A stretch of DNA of 64,000 bases from Epiperipatus broadwayi (taxonomy: Eukaryota; Onychophora; Udeonychophora; Euonychophora; Peripatidae), in NCBI GenBank assembly GCA_028023455.1, contig JAQFVV010000001.1, positions 25,413,401-25,477,400 on the forward strand. The letters are read 5' to 3'. Below, in pieces: positions 34,945 to 47,060 of the stretch (its first letter is position 1; the number at the start of each line of letters is the position of its first letter). Below the pieces are notes generated by a model that was not told the DNA's origin, searched no databases, and saw nothing but the letters and a program-made list of their open reading frames with translations. The translations under genes and the position numbers were made by a program.

Positions 34945-36790
34945 GTGAGTTTTATTGAGATAGTTTTAAACCATATTTATTTATAAAATATATCATCACT
35001 ATCCTTCTGCTTAACAGACCAATAGTAAGACAGCACTAGTTACCTAGGAAATATATGAAATCCATTTGTACTCTAAATTCTTTAATTAAATGGATTGTAA
35101 ATGAAATTAATGATTGAAACATATTGAAATTAAATCTCTCTAAAAATTTTAATGAATATCTATATGGTAGGCAAAGATAAATTATTTGAAATTAGATTAA
35201 TAAACAATCATTTTCTCAATCTTTCAAACAAACTACTATACAATAATTTAATTATCATAAATGATAAGTGCCAACAGTTATATTTAAAATATTGTAAAAT
35301 GATCTTGTTTGAAAGGTATAAAAATGATTGTTTGTTAATCTGTATTATAATGAAACTTATTTATCTTGATTTCATTCTGCTTCAGTCATTATTTTCATTT
35401 CCACTTTGTTTAAAGAGCTTAAATAAAGGTAGTAAGTGGATTTCCATTTACTTTGTAATTATAATGAGGATTTTGCAGTAGACTGGTGGTATTTTATTAA
35501 TTTATTTAAGCATAAAAGTTGTGATAGTGTAATTATCATATGATAACTAAATAATTTTTGGCATTTATGGTTTTAAATATATATATATATTACAAATAAA
35601 ATGTCCATTAATTAAAAACTATTATAATAACAATAACAATAATAAATATAATGGTAATTAACTATTATATATGGTCTTTCAATTCACAAGATTAAGGGAT
35701 TAATTGAAAGTACTTTTATAGATTGAAAGACTATATATATAATTACTGTTATATATATATACACAAAAGTATGCATTTTATTGGTATAAAAACTCAATAA
35801 AGTTTATGGTACATCAGTAATTAGTGAGATAATAAAATAAATTGTGCAAAATAAAAAAATAAATTATGATAATGTATAACTGATAAAGATTAGGTATTAT
35901 TGTTTAGTCATAACATTCTTTTACTTAATTACATTAATCCATTTATTTAGAAAGTCAAAAAAATTATCAATTTTTTTAAAAATCGATACAACACTGCATT
36001 ACTAATCTCTATAATCAATCTAAACATTAAAGCATTTGTTGAACTTATTATTCAAAACTTTCTATCCAGAAACCATAATTATTTCAGGTTGGTCATGTGA
36101 TGGCCATGTTGAAGCTTATCAGAAAGTTTTATTATCTTTCTTTAAACTTTTTTCTCTATTTTTTAATGTGTATAAACATCAGATTATTCCCATACCTTTC
36201 CATAGGATTCCTTTAATCATGTATAATACAATATTATACCATTCTTTAAAATAAAAAAATCATTATCATTAATGTTTATTTAAGCACATGTCTTTTTTAA
36301 ATACTTTTCTTTATAATGAATGGCACAAATTTACAGCAGAATATCAATAAAAGAATGATGTGACATTTAAAAAAAATTCCAATGCTTCTTTTATTTCTGG
36401 ACACAGTTTATTACTGGATAACATTTAAATATATGTACACAAAACAGTAAATATAAATGTTATGTAAATAAATGTAAATGTATATTTTTAAATTAACAGA
36501 AACTGTCCAACTTTTCAAAATGCACTCTAGATGATAGATTCACTTTATCATCGATTATGACTCAGTGCACAAATCCAATAATCAAAGACTGCAAATCTAA
36601 TATATTTCTTCCAGAAGCCTATAAGAGAATTAATGTTATAATGATAATTCAGCCATAAATATTTTAATTCCTCTTAAACTGAAAAAAGGAAACTTAATAA
36701 AATTACAGCTGTGTCTTATGACCAGCAAGTAAATAAATGAACAAAGGCAGAATTGAGATGGTAAGATTATAGTTTAATATGAATAATTTT
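34945..36790. other. intronic AT-rich DNA with small hairpins
   Basis: Inverted repeats occur at 35195-35341 (AAACAATCATTTT and AAAATGATTGTTT) and 35665-35745 (GGTCTTTCAATT and ATTGAAAGACT). The 109-codon frame at 35152-35481 runs through the first of these and has no recognisable domain. I see no gene. Confidence 0.35.
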
Positions 36791-37105
36791 AACTATATAC
36801 ATTGCCTATTATAAGGCGTAATAAAATAATAAAAGGTCGTAGTGACCTGCATATAATTACCCTAGTCCTGCTTTGGACTTACAGAGGCAGAAGTCTCTGA
36901 CTTATAATTAAAACTCAGAACAATTAGATCAGGTTATGGGGATTTATATACCCCTCAAGATTTCTGGAGTCTTTTACATTCCTAACCATATATGGTGTTT
37001 TCACATACGTTTTCACATACACGCAGTATTTTCACATTTCTCACCATATATGGTATTTTACACAGTTTTCTGACCCTATAAGGTCAGCTGGGCTTTCAAT
37101 GATTT
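36791..37105. other. less AT-rich non-coding block
   Basis: This block carries a theme repeated twice (CCATATATGGT at 36988 and 37047, with TTTTCACATAC nearby). It has no protein match. It may be part of a decayed transposon. Confidence 0.25.
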
Positions 37106-37440
37106 AATAGCATTGCAATTTTACACAATTGTCATACATAATTACTATACAGTTATTCTTATTTTACATATTCATTATATTTTACAGTTAGTACTTTTAT
37201 TCTACATTTATTATTGTACTATTATTATACAATTATTATTCTTATTTTGCATACTCTTTTTATTATACAATTATTACTTCTTATTTTACATATTCATTAT
37301 ACATTACAGTTATCAGTTTTATTCTACATTATTGTACTCTTGTTATTATACAATTATTATTCTTATTTTACATACTCTTATTATTATACAATTATTATTA
37401 TTATTTTACATATTCATTATACATTACATATGTATACCTT
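37106..37440 (+). repeat. TTA-rich minisatellite-like array
   Basis: A block with the order TTATTATACAATTATTATTC, TTATTTTACATATTCATTAT, ACATTACAG repeats with variation about twice to three times. The two long frames across it (109 and 92 codons) are products of the repeat and carry only Tyr, Ile and Leu-rich sequence. Confidence 0.6.
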
Positions 37441-37524
37441 GACCTTGAATACTGCAATTACATTAGTCAAAAATTCTATTAGTTACTTTTAATTTTTTTT
37501 CACATTATTTACATACACACACAT

Positions 37525-37872
37525 AACGTTTTGAGATTAATTCATTGTAACTGTGTAAAGATAAATAAATAGCCCTCTAGTGGCAGCACTTGAAAATATT
37601 TTAAAGTTGAAAGAGATGTTCCTTCTTATACAGTCCCTTTACTAGAAGAGATGAAATTTTATTTCTAATTATTTTAAATTTAAACAATATATATACATGG
37701 CAATTATGAACCTACTTTCATTTTTAGTCTTATCAGTAGTAATTTAAATTTTAATATTATGTAATAAATAAGAATTTGCAGTGATAAATGTTTTTTAAGT
37801 AACATTTTGAGATCAATTCATTGCAATTGTTCAAATATAATTGAATAGCCTCTACTGACAGCACTTTACTCT
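37525..37872 (+). repeat. direct repeat pair, ~75 bp
   Basis: The passage with AACGTTTTGAGATTAATTCA and AATAGCCCTCTAGTGGCAGC at 37525-37592 recurs with changes at 37800-37872. A related GACATCTAGTGGTACAGC is seen at 47620-47637. It looks like a short dispersed repeat. Confidence 0.5.
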
Positions 37873-39049
37873 ACCAAAAATATGATGGTAATATAATAGT
37901 TGACATTTTTTTCTATTATTTTGACATACTTATGCTATCTTGGTATTAATTGTAACTCTAGTTGTAAAGTAGCAGATTCAAAACTAAAAGATAAATTTTA
38001 AACTTTAAAAAAAAAAAACAGTTTGATTATTTGAAATAGTGTTCACGTTCATGTAAGTGATTAGGAATATTGATTGCTGTTCCCAGAAACTGGCAATATG
38101 ATTAATAAACACACATGAATAAATTACACTGCATAAATGAACAAATATTTATATTTATGTGTGGGCATACCCAGATTTATGATATCACATGACATCATTT
38201 ATTTACATTAATATAAATTTTAATTATTATTTATATTATCAATGAATAATAAATAATATTCAATGAATATTAAATAAAATTTATTTTAGACTTTAAATAT
38301 GCAGATCTTTATTTAACCAATGGTTCTAAAGGTTTGAACTTAAAAATAAAATAGTTCTTCCTTTACCTTCATTTTGTTAGGTTTAAAACATGTATATTTA
38401 CTATTTTGAAAGAAACTAAAGTGAATAAAGATAAATTTAAATAATGAGAAGCTGTGAAACAGGTTTTTTAGAGTTTTAATATAAGAAGGAAAGTCTACAT
38501 TTTTACAAGAATAAAATTTTGAGTTTTTATATGTTCATTTTATTATAGTTGATATAGAAATTTTTTGCAACTAAAGAAAAATAATATCAAAAAATTAAAA
38601 TTAATATTATGAATGATGATAAGTGTAAAATAATAAATAAGATCACAGAAATAAATCCACAAGGAGAATAAATTACACTATATTATAATCTTTTTGCCTT
38701 GTACACTCAACGTATCAATAACTCATTTGACCAATATATTGTAACAGTTCGAATATTACCATTTGGAGCTACAAATTTGATGTCCATAAATATATGAAGG
38801 TCCTTACTTACTGAGATATAAGGGTTCACATTGGTCTACTGTCAGATTTAGGGTCTTCAGGTAGGAATTAACCAATGATTATGTCTACCCTTAATGGCTA
38901 GCTCTTTATGACACATTAAATCTACACACAATTTAGGATAGTTCATCTATACTTATTCTCTCTTTTGGATTCCACATATCCCCCAGAATTCGAACTCAGG
39001 TAGAATATATATATTATATTTAATGTTTTCATGGTTATATGATGTAGAT
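37873..39049. other. intronic AT-rich DNA, perhaps including the PLE 3' flank
   Basis: No gene is seen. Positions about 38690-39049 are slightly less AT-rich and lie directly beyond the C-terminal end of the - strand PLE copy, so they may be its 3' region. Confidence 0.3.
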
Positions 39050-39134
39050 AAAACATAATTTTTGGGTATGAACCATGTATTATTTTGCATTACAATCTGA
39101 TATTTCGATGGACTAGCAACCGCCATTATCAAGG

Positions 39135-39660
39135 TTAACTTTTGAAAGAACAATCGTTAGATCTCAAACAATAACATGACTCAGTGCAAGATGAGAAGTG
39201 AGATTCAACTTGAAGTAGTTCAGCATTCACAATATGAGGCTTATCAAAATGTTTATTTCCCTCAGTTTTTTCACCTATTAATTTCAAGTTAATATTTGAT
39301 AAAATGATAGGTTTCCACATGGCTGGAATACGTTGTGCTTCATCAGCCCTATTTAAACCAGTAGGTCTCTTTAATATTTCAATTGACTCTCTCATGGTTC
39401 TTAAATCATATCTTTCCAAATTAGCAAGTATTTTTGTATTGTCAAAATCAGGTTTGTGACCAATTTCTAAAAAATGGGAAGTAAAAACTGATGTGCTAAT
39501 TTTTTGATTAAAAGCATTTCTATGTTCCTTAATTCTGACATTTATTCATCTATTAGAATGACCCACATAGCTTTTTGAGCACTGCAAACATGGAATTTCA
39601 TAAACTCCTTAATGTTTCAAAAATATTCTGTCTTTAGGTTTATATAAAAAATCACTTTTT
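39135..39660 (-). pseudogene. PLE GIY-YIG endonuclease C-terminus, left copy
   Basis: The - strand reads YKPKDRIFLKH, a stop, then GVYEIPCLQCSKSYVG (the GIY and YIG strands with the PLE-specific CxxC), NVRIKEHRNAFNQK, GHKPDFDNTKIL and YDLRTMRESIEILKRP, ending in AMWKPI and a tail to 39135. The last third is open for 94 codons. This is the DNA-nicking domain of a PLE; the RT is missing through 5' truncation. At least two stops (before GVYE and after SNR) show that it is inactive. Confidence 0.8.
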
Positions 39661-39674
39661 TTTTGCCAGTAGAA

Positions 39675-40092
39675 AATAGATGAATAAATGTCAGAATTAA
39701 GGAACATAGAAATGCTTTTAATCAAAAAATTAGCACATCAGTTTTTACTTTTCATTTTTTAAAAATTGGTCACAAACCTGATTTTGACAATACAAAAATA
39801 CTTGCTAATTTGGAAAAATATGATTTAAGAACCATGCAAGAGTCAATTGAAATATTAAAGAGACCTACTGGTTTAAATAGGGCTGACGAAGCACAACGTA
39901 TTCCAGCCATGTGGAAACATCATTTTATCTAATATTAACTTGAAATTAATAGGTGAAAAAACTGAGGGAAATAAACATTTTGATAAGCCTCATATTGTGA
40001 ATGCTAAACTACTTCAAGTTGAATCTCACTTCTTATCTTGCACTGAGTCACGTTATTCTTTGAGATCTAACGATTGTTCTTTCAAAAGTTAA
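39675..40092 (+). pseudogene. PLE GIY-YIG endonuclease C-terminus, right copy
   Basis: The + strand repeats the C-terminal half of the left copy: NVRIKEHRNAFNQK, HKPDFDNTKILANLEKY, MQESIEILKRPTGLNRA and PAMWK, then a one-base change of frame near 39920 and the tail. It starts inside the endonuclease, so the GIY-YIG core is gone. Confidence 0.75.
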
Positions 40093-40179
40093 CCTTGATA
40101 AGGGCAGTTGCTAGTCCATTGAAATATCGGATTGTAATGCAAAATAATACACGGTTCATACCCAAAAATTATGTTTTAT

Positions 40180-42098
40180 ATATATATGGGATTTGTAAAT
40201 CAATTAGAAAGTTCATTTTATCATCTCACTATACTATTTATATACTAAAAAAATATGTATGGGTATGTATATATATTATGATGATCAATTAATGAGTGGA
40301 AATGAAATAATTCTAGTAAACCATTAACCATTTGATGATGATTAAATTCACAAAATTTATTTACAAACAAGGTAAATATTAATAATAAAAATATTTATAT
40401 ATAAATGAAAGTATCAATTATGTATCCCTGTCACATAAATATTTAAATATATCCATTTATCAACTCTTCCCTGTGATAGGTATACATGAATAGATAATTT
40501 GTATCCCTGTCACATAAATATTTAAATATATCCATTTATCAACTCTTCCCTGTGATAGGTATACATGAATAGATAATTATTATGTGCAAAGTAAATAATG
40601 ATAAAAATCATTAAATCCAATATTGCATTAATTATGAACTGACTAACTATTCAATATTTAAATATAAAGAAAATGTATTAAACATATTCTTAGTTTATTA
40701 CCAGTAGTAGCGATTTCTTATCTTTGGGATACACCCTTTCCTATGTATTAGTAAAATAGAAAATGGCCATTCAATCAAGAATGTTAATCATCCAAATGGA
40801 ATAAACACTTATTAACAACTATTAGTAAAAAAATATAAACAATGTAAGTTCTGTCATGTAGCAAATATATAATTAATATGGCAAGATAATACTTTTTTTT
40901 TTACTTCTAACCACATTGTAATATGGATATGTGATAATAATCATACATCAAATGTCCTGTCACTATATAGGGAGGATTATCTAAATTTTATTAAAAGAAA
41001 AAATGTTTAAACTAATAACCTTCCCCACATTTCTTCTATATTTAAGAAATATTGATTTCCAAATTTGGAAGTGAACAAAGCTAACAAAAAAAATATAAAA
41101 CAAATTTTACCAACATATATATAAAGAAATTTTTTTTATTTATCACGCAACAAAATTGAAGCTTCTTCATGATTGGTATAAAGCATTGAATTAGGCAATG
41201 ATTATTTTTGATATGCGCCATCTGTCAATGTCTCAGTCAAGATCTTATAATAGGTTATACAATCCTCATGAAGATTCATCAATACATTTCAGACATGACA
41301 TTTGTTTTGGAATAGGCATCACACAGTTGAAAAATAAAATATCACACTTTCTTTGGTAGGGGCTGATAAAAATTTAGCCCTACAACAATATTTAATTAAC
41401 AGACAGACATCATTTTTTATCAAAATATAAATAAATTTTTATAATGTCGTTTTGGTGTTTGTTATTTAGTTAGTTCTTTTTATTTCAAATGAATATTTAT
41501 ATCAACTCGATTATTTAATCTAAATGCTTTAATTAACTTTGTTAGAAATGTTTTTAGTTTAAATCTTAATAATCATTTCTGGCAAAATGCTTTGTAACCA
41601 CAGTAAATAACTTAATTGTTCGTATAAGTTATATATTTTCCTCAAGATTTGAACGTTTGATTTTCTGATGTTATTTTCCATAATTTATGTATCTTAATAT
41701 TCTCTAAAAAGAGTAGCAAGTAAAAAAATGGAAATGAACTGATTTTATTGTTATATTGTCCTCAGCGTCTATTGCATATTATTATAGTGTTTTATTTCCT
41801 TTATCGTGACTATATATATATATACACATATTGTTGTGTCCATTATTATAATTATAATCAAAATACAATCATGTAGTAGAAATTTGTTTTACATCTAATG
41901 TGTTATCGTGCTGACTTAGTCAAAGTTAGATGTATTTATTAATTTATTAATAATATACATAATTATGATTACTATTATTATTTTCTTTTAATTGGGATTT
42001 TCTATCTTTTTAGTAGACATTCAAACTTATTTGATTTTGATTCTTTCTTAATATACTTAACAATATACATGTTTGTTTTGTCTGTACTTATATATGTG
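40180..42098. other. intronic AT-rich DNA
   Basis: Apart from the 79-base tandem duplication at 40421-40578, I see no gene or repeat structure. Confidence 0.35.
40421..40578 (+). repeat. perfect tandem duplication, 2 x 79 bp
   Basis: Two adjacent copies (40421-40499 and 40500-40578), each starting TGTATCCCTGTCACATAAAT, are identical. The duplication is recent, or it comes from assembly. Confidence 0.9.
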
Positions 42099-42555
42099 TT
42101 ATATATAGAGCTCACAAAATAAGCTCTTAACAAACTTTGAGAATGTCCTCAATTCCAGACCCATTTCTGCTTGTGGCAGCATAAATGAGGTGTCAGGATA
42201 TTCAAGTATTAGATTAAAAATACTAGGACAAGTCCAGCACTTTATATAATGTATAATTATTGATTAGAAAATCTGAAATTTTCAGATATCCATTTGTCTT
42301 CCAATCCAGCTATCAGACTCAAATAGCCATATGGGACTGAACTAAGTTCAGATACACCATATATTAATAGCTTTAGCAATATAAAATAGCCAAAACCTTA
42401 ATAGAAAAAAATAAATTGATAAAAAAATCAAGTCAGATGTCGCCTGACTTAATTTAATAAATCTTGTATTTACAAATGTTAAGCAGAAACTGTGTCTGGA
42501 GTTGAGGATATTCTCAAAGATTGTTAAGAGCTTATTTTGCAAGCTCTATATATAA
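42099..42555. mobile_element. foldback element / MITE, ~457 bp
   Basis: The left arm (42099-42176) starts TTATATATAGAGCT and includes AAAATAAGCTCTTAACAA; the right arm (about 42479-42555) is the reverse complement with few changes. The inside carries GGACTGAACTAAGTTCAGA, shared with the family F inner part. The open frames here lie in the repeat and are not genes. Confidence 0.68.
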
Positions 42556-42579
42556 CATTTGTAAATACAAGAGATTAAA

Positions 42580-43400
42580 AAATGATCGAAGACATGAGAA
42601 AAGAGATAAATGATTTAAAAGAGTATAAAGAAAACAGATCGGGAATAGAAGGGGGTGAAGGGGATTTAAGTAAAACCGACCTTGAAGCTGATAAGGATAG
42701 TGAGAAAAAAATGGAAGGAGAAGGACAACTCCTAGAACAAATAAAAGTAAACACGAAAGAAGTGGACAATGATAGATACTAGGGAAAGCAAAATGGAAAG
42801 GAAACTGAATCAACTCTAGGAAAATAGCCTCGATAGAATGGCGTTAGCCAAGTTTATTTAATTAAAGGAGTTTTAATGAGACCAGGAAGAAAGCCCATTT
42901 GATTATTTGAATAGTTTTCAAGATTTTTTTCACTTTTATAGATCAAAGGAAGCAGAATAAATTATCATAGTGATAAGCTATTTAAATAATCACACATGGG
43001 AATGGTGGAAGGCTATAAATTACAGACTCAAAATTTTCTTGGAATATTGAAACATAATTTTATGAGGGTCTGGGGTATGGAAAAACAAGAGGCAATACAC
43101 ATCAAAATATCACAAGATTAATATAAACCTGATAAAGATTGAATGTACAGTCAGTTCTTCCAGCATCAAGTCGCAAAATTAAGAGCATTGGAACCCTATC
43201 CAATGGACCAATTTCAAATAGTAAGAACTATAAGGTACCTTTGGGAGTACAGTGGAAACTGGCAGAAAATCATCATCTATCAATCAAGGAAGCCATAGAA
43301 ATGTTAGTTGATATAGAGTATAATGATACAGAAGAAGGGGAAGATTAAGATTAGGTGGGAAAAGAGTAATGAACCCATGAGAAAAGGTAACTGTAAAAGA
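42580..43400 (+). pseudogene. decayed Gypsy-type gag, second remnant
   Basis: The first part (42582-42782) is an open, highly charged stretch (MIEDMRKEINDLKEYKEN, then many Glu and Lys) suited to a coiled coil. The second (about 42880-43075) reads PFDYLNSFQDFFHFYRSKEA, a stop, IIIVISYLNN, HTWEWWKAINYRLKIFLEY. The order P-F-x-YL-x-x-F, F-x-x-YR, then V-x-x-YL and W-x-WW-x-x-x-x-x-x-L-x-x-F is the retrotransposon Gag capsid pattern. Several stops are present. A later open piece (43139-43348) is charged but unassigned. It lies directly after a foldback element and no LTR or pol was found. Confidence 0.5.
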
Positions 43401-45209
43401 AAATTTACAGGCAAACCCTCACAAAGTAATTAAAGTTTTATTTTTTTTAATCGGAAAGGGATGCAATGAGCCAAAAATTTTGATCAGCTCATATTGTGTT
43501 CTTTCTGTGTGTATGAATATATGTATATACACATATATATTAGGTAGAAAATAGGAAATAAAAGCTGTGTGTATAGGAAGTTTTTTTTTTTTTTTTGGTA
43601 TTATTTATTAGTTTTTTTTTTAAAATTAGGATTTAAAAAAACAAAATGAAAAAAAAAAAAAAGGTAGATTAATTATATTTTTAATTAAATTAAAAAATTA
43701 AATGTTAAAAGTTTTTGGAAACAATTTCATAATTAATTATTTTAATTTTGTAATCTGAAGGGAGGGGTGAGAGAAAAAGAATTGTAATTAATTCTATTGT
43801 TGTGATTTCTGGTTAGCAAGGCATTAAAACAAAAAAAAAATGAAAGGAATGCAACCACTAGCTGGGAACGTGATCAAAAAAAGGACAATGAAGAAAATGG
43901 ACTATAAATAAAGAGAAAAGCCTATTGTGTGCTACTATTAGTTTTTTCTTAAAGAAAAAAAAAGAACTATTATATAAAAAAGTGAAATAAAAATAATCAA
44001 AGACTAAAATGAAATAGAATCTGTCCCTGACTGGTGCACTGACCTATTCCTAGATCTTCATTGAACCATGAAACCATCTCAAGGAACATCAAACCACATA
44101 GGAGAAATCAGAGCTAGCCATGGAGCAAAAATTAATTGCTGAAAATCAATTCCCAAGAGGTACAAAGAAACACTTATGGATTTGCACTGATCGATCAGGG
44201 TAATGGAAACTTTATGTTTATTGATTGAACTATAGACATTAGTGAACTTTAAACATATGTTTAGGATTGCATTTAACCATTAATAAACTAGGAATTATGA
44301 CAATAGAAGGGGATTTTATTTTAATATTAATAATGTCTATATCTGCATTAATTAATTTGTTTAGTTAAAAATGTGTAAATTATTAGTATGTTTTAATTTT
44401 TTTATGAACAGTTTAGCTAAATTTTGACTAAATTTTCAAGGCTACTGGGCAAGGTCAAGAAAAGATAATAATCCAATAAATGAATCCACGAGAATGATAT
44501 CAGAATAGAATAAAAAAAAGATTTGGAAAGCAAGTGAAAATATTAAGAGTTGATAAAATATTGAAAGAGAGGTTGGGTAGGGGTCTTGTGTTATAACTTA
44601 CTCCTAATAGTAAGCTGCTTAGTCCTAAAACTGGTCAAAATTTGGATTGGTTTGAATGCTTATTTAAGTAAAAGTGCATGTTTCTTCAAGAACGAAATAT
44701 ATATTGCTCTTCGCCTTTGTTTGTTTTTCTTCTTTAATGAAAAAAAATTGGAGGGAAGAAAAAGATTACATTAGTTATGTAAAAAAAGAAAAAAAAAGAA
44801 AGAAGGTGTAGAGAGGTTATTAGTGATTTGTTTTGTTAATGGTTCTGAATAAAAAAAAAAAAGAAACTTAATAAAGCGTATCATTGTTTAAAGGTTATGA
44901 AAGTGTATTTGTTTTTTTTTTTTGTTTGTTTGCGTTTGCTCTTTAAACAATAAAACCTATTATTGTATTAAATCTGTCCATGTTAGATTGGGATTGCTGA
45001 GAGAAATTTGGGTTGATCTGTCATACATATACAAATTATCAACTGTGAATATGGATTTTTTCTAATTTTGTGGTTCTAGGTTCTTTTCCTAGTGGCACCC
45101 TCATATGATAACGATTACAGATTTTTCACTTTTTTTAAGTTCTCAGTGTACAATCATTCGGGTATAAAAAGTAGTGGCACAATATATTAAATGTTTTATG
45201 ACATAAAAC
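43401..45209. other. intronic AT-rich DNA
   Basis: The stretch has many A and T runs (43580-43665, 44840-44860). I see no gene; the 62-codon frame at 44586 has no recognisable domain. Confidence 0.3.
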
Positions 45210-45476
<267 letters not shown>

Positions 45477-45563
45477 TAAGATTAATATGTTCAATCTTAA
45501 CTAAATGTAATGCAAGTCCCTGAATTATTATTATCAATTTCCTTAATATCATAATCGTAAATA

Positions 45564-45872
45564 TAATTTAAAGAGTTATTAAAACAGGCAAAACTCTCTA
45601 TACATATTGCCACTCAGTGCAAGCCTTGGACCTGAGAGCACTGCACCTAGATGTAAGTGCTCCTCATTAATGAAGGCCACAAGCTAGAAACTAGTCTGGG
45701 GAAATTGGATCAGTAGGCATTAGATGGAGATTTTATGCACAAGCCTTCTGGAATCCATTGATTACTCTGGCTTGCAGTGAGTGGCAATACGTATAGAGAG
45801 CTTTGCCTGTTTTAAAACAATTATAAGCAAGCATAGGAAAGATGATCATGTGATGTTAATTTAAAGAGTTAT
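45564..45872. mobile_element. foldback family F, copy C, with 16-bp target duplication
   Basis: The insert (45580-45856) starts TAAAACAGGCAAAACTCTCT and ends AAGATGATCATGTGATGT. It is flanked by identical direct repeats TAATTTAAAGAGTTAT at 45564-45579 and 45857-45872. It has the inner GAGAGCACTGCACCTAGAT and CATTGATTACTCTGGCTTGC of the family. No coding capacity. A 16-base target duplication is longer than that of common cut-and-paste DNA transposons. Confidence 0.72.
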
Positions 45873-46690
45873 GTTAATAATTTTATTAAGATTAGATCAT
45901 AAGTCTCAACAGCTAATTGGTTATTATAAGCAAATCATTTCACCATATTCTCTATGCTTACACATCACTAATCATCAATCAGTTGTCAAGATAATGTTAT
46001 GATTCCATTTTTTTTAAATTGTAATATTATCTTCAGAACAGATTGATGACTGGTAACATATGGTTATGAAGACTGTGGTAATGTAATATGTTTATATCAA
46101 ATTTGTTAGCTCACATCTGAATATTAATTTATATTAATTTCATTGATTTCATTATTTAAGTATATTTATACATATGCAAGGTAAATTCTGTGTTCAAAAA
46201 CAGATAGAGGAACCAGGTATTAATCCAATAATGACATTTAATTATCTTCAGATAGAAATTTGCCATTGATTGATACATTCTCATTATTTTTTCTAGCATT
46301 TTAATTTAAAAGATATGTGATGTACTTTAATAATTATTAATATGAAGGTTTTAATAAATTACTTAGATCAATATTATTTTAGCTAATACTTTTGTTTTTA
46401 AATATATTGTTGTTAATATTATTTTATATTTTAAATATTTTAGTGCATCAACTTGAACAGCTCTACAAAATAATTTATTAATTTTGAACTTTGTTCCCTT
46501 CAGTCAGTTTGCTAATGGGAATTATGAATTTATACTGGGTTTTAAATGCTTTATTATCTTATATGTTAGAAAATTTTATTTGTTAAAGAATAAATATATA
46601 AAACTATACTAATACATATGCTAGCTTTTGCTAAATCATAGTTAGAGAACGATTAATAAAAGTTTTGTATTTTTTTTTATTTCATGATCT
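45873..46690. other. intronic AT-rich DNA
   Basis: I see nothing identifiable here. Confidence 0.3.
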
Positions 46691-46699
46691 TCCGAATAA

Positions 46700-47060
46700 T
46701 GGGCCTCTATAATGTTGGAATTCACAGTGTTTCCTTACATCTGTTTAAAATGTTAGATCTTTTTTACAATTTCAACGGATTTTCTCATAGTTGTTAAATC
46801 ATATTTTTCAATCTAGCTAGTATTTTAATGTTATCAAAGTCAGAAAAGTGGTCAATATCTAAAAAATACAATTTAAAAGCTGATGTAATTGTTTTTTGAC
46901 TGAAACTATTTTTTAAATCTTCTAACTCTTACATTAAGATGCCTATTTTATTGAGGCATATAACTTCATGGCAACACATGCATGGAATTCATGAATACTT
47001 TAAGGTTCTAAATATATGTAATTTTATGTTTATATAAAAAAAAAGTCACCAAGTTTTTTA
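46700..47060 (-). pseudogene. third PLE fragment (endonuclease C-terminus)
   Basis: On the - strand a broken frame reads LKVFMNSMH, NRHLNVRVRRFKK, QSKNNYISF, then IEKYDLTTMRKSVEIVKKI. The last part matches YDLRTMRESIEILKRP of the PLE at 39 kb. The GIY-YIG core is worn beyond recognition. It is a single, old copy. Confidence 0.6.

Larger units (their letters stand above)
39050..40179. mobile_element. second PLE inverted pair, different family
   Basis: The left copy on the - strand (39050-39660) and the right copy on the + strand (39675-40179) are reverse complements over about 505 bases (39050-39555 with 39675-40179), with scattered differences. The left copy keeps about 100 more bases at its 5' end. 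The proteins are another PLE family than that at 0.9-3.4 kb. The head-to-head arrangement of 5'-truncated copies is the same. Confidence 0.78.

Noticed and set aside
35152-35481. Frame of 109 codons
   Set aside because: It crosses an inverted repeat, has no domain, and has the AT-rich composition of random sequence.
37113-37492. Two overlapping frames rich in Tyr, Ile and Leu that look like membrane proteins
   Set aside because: They read a TTA-rich minisatellite and have no other support.
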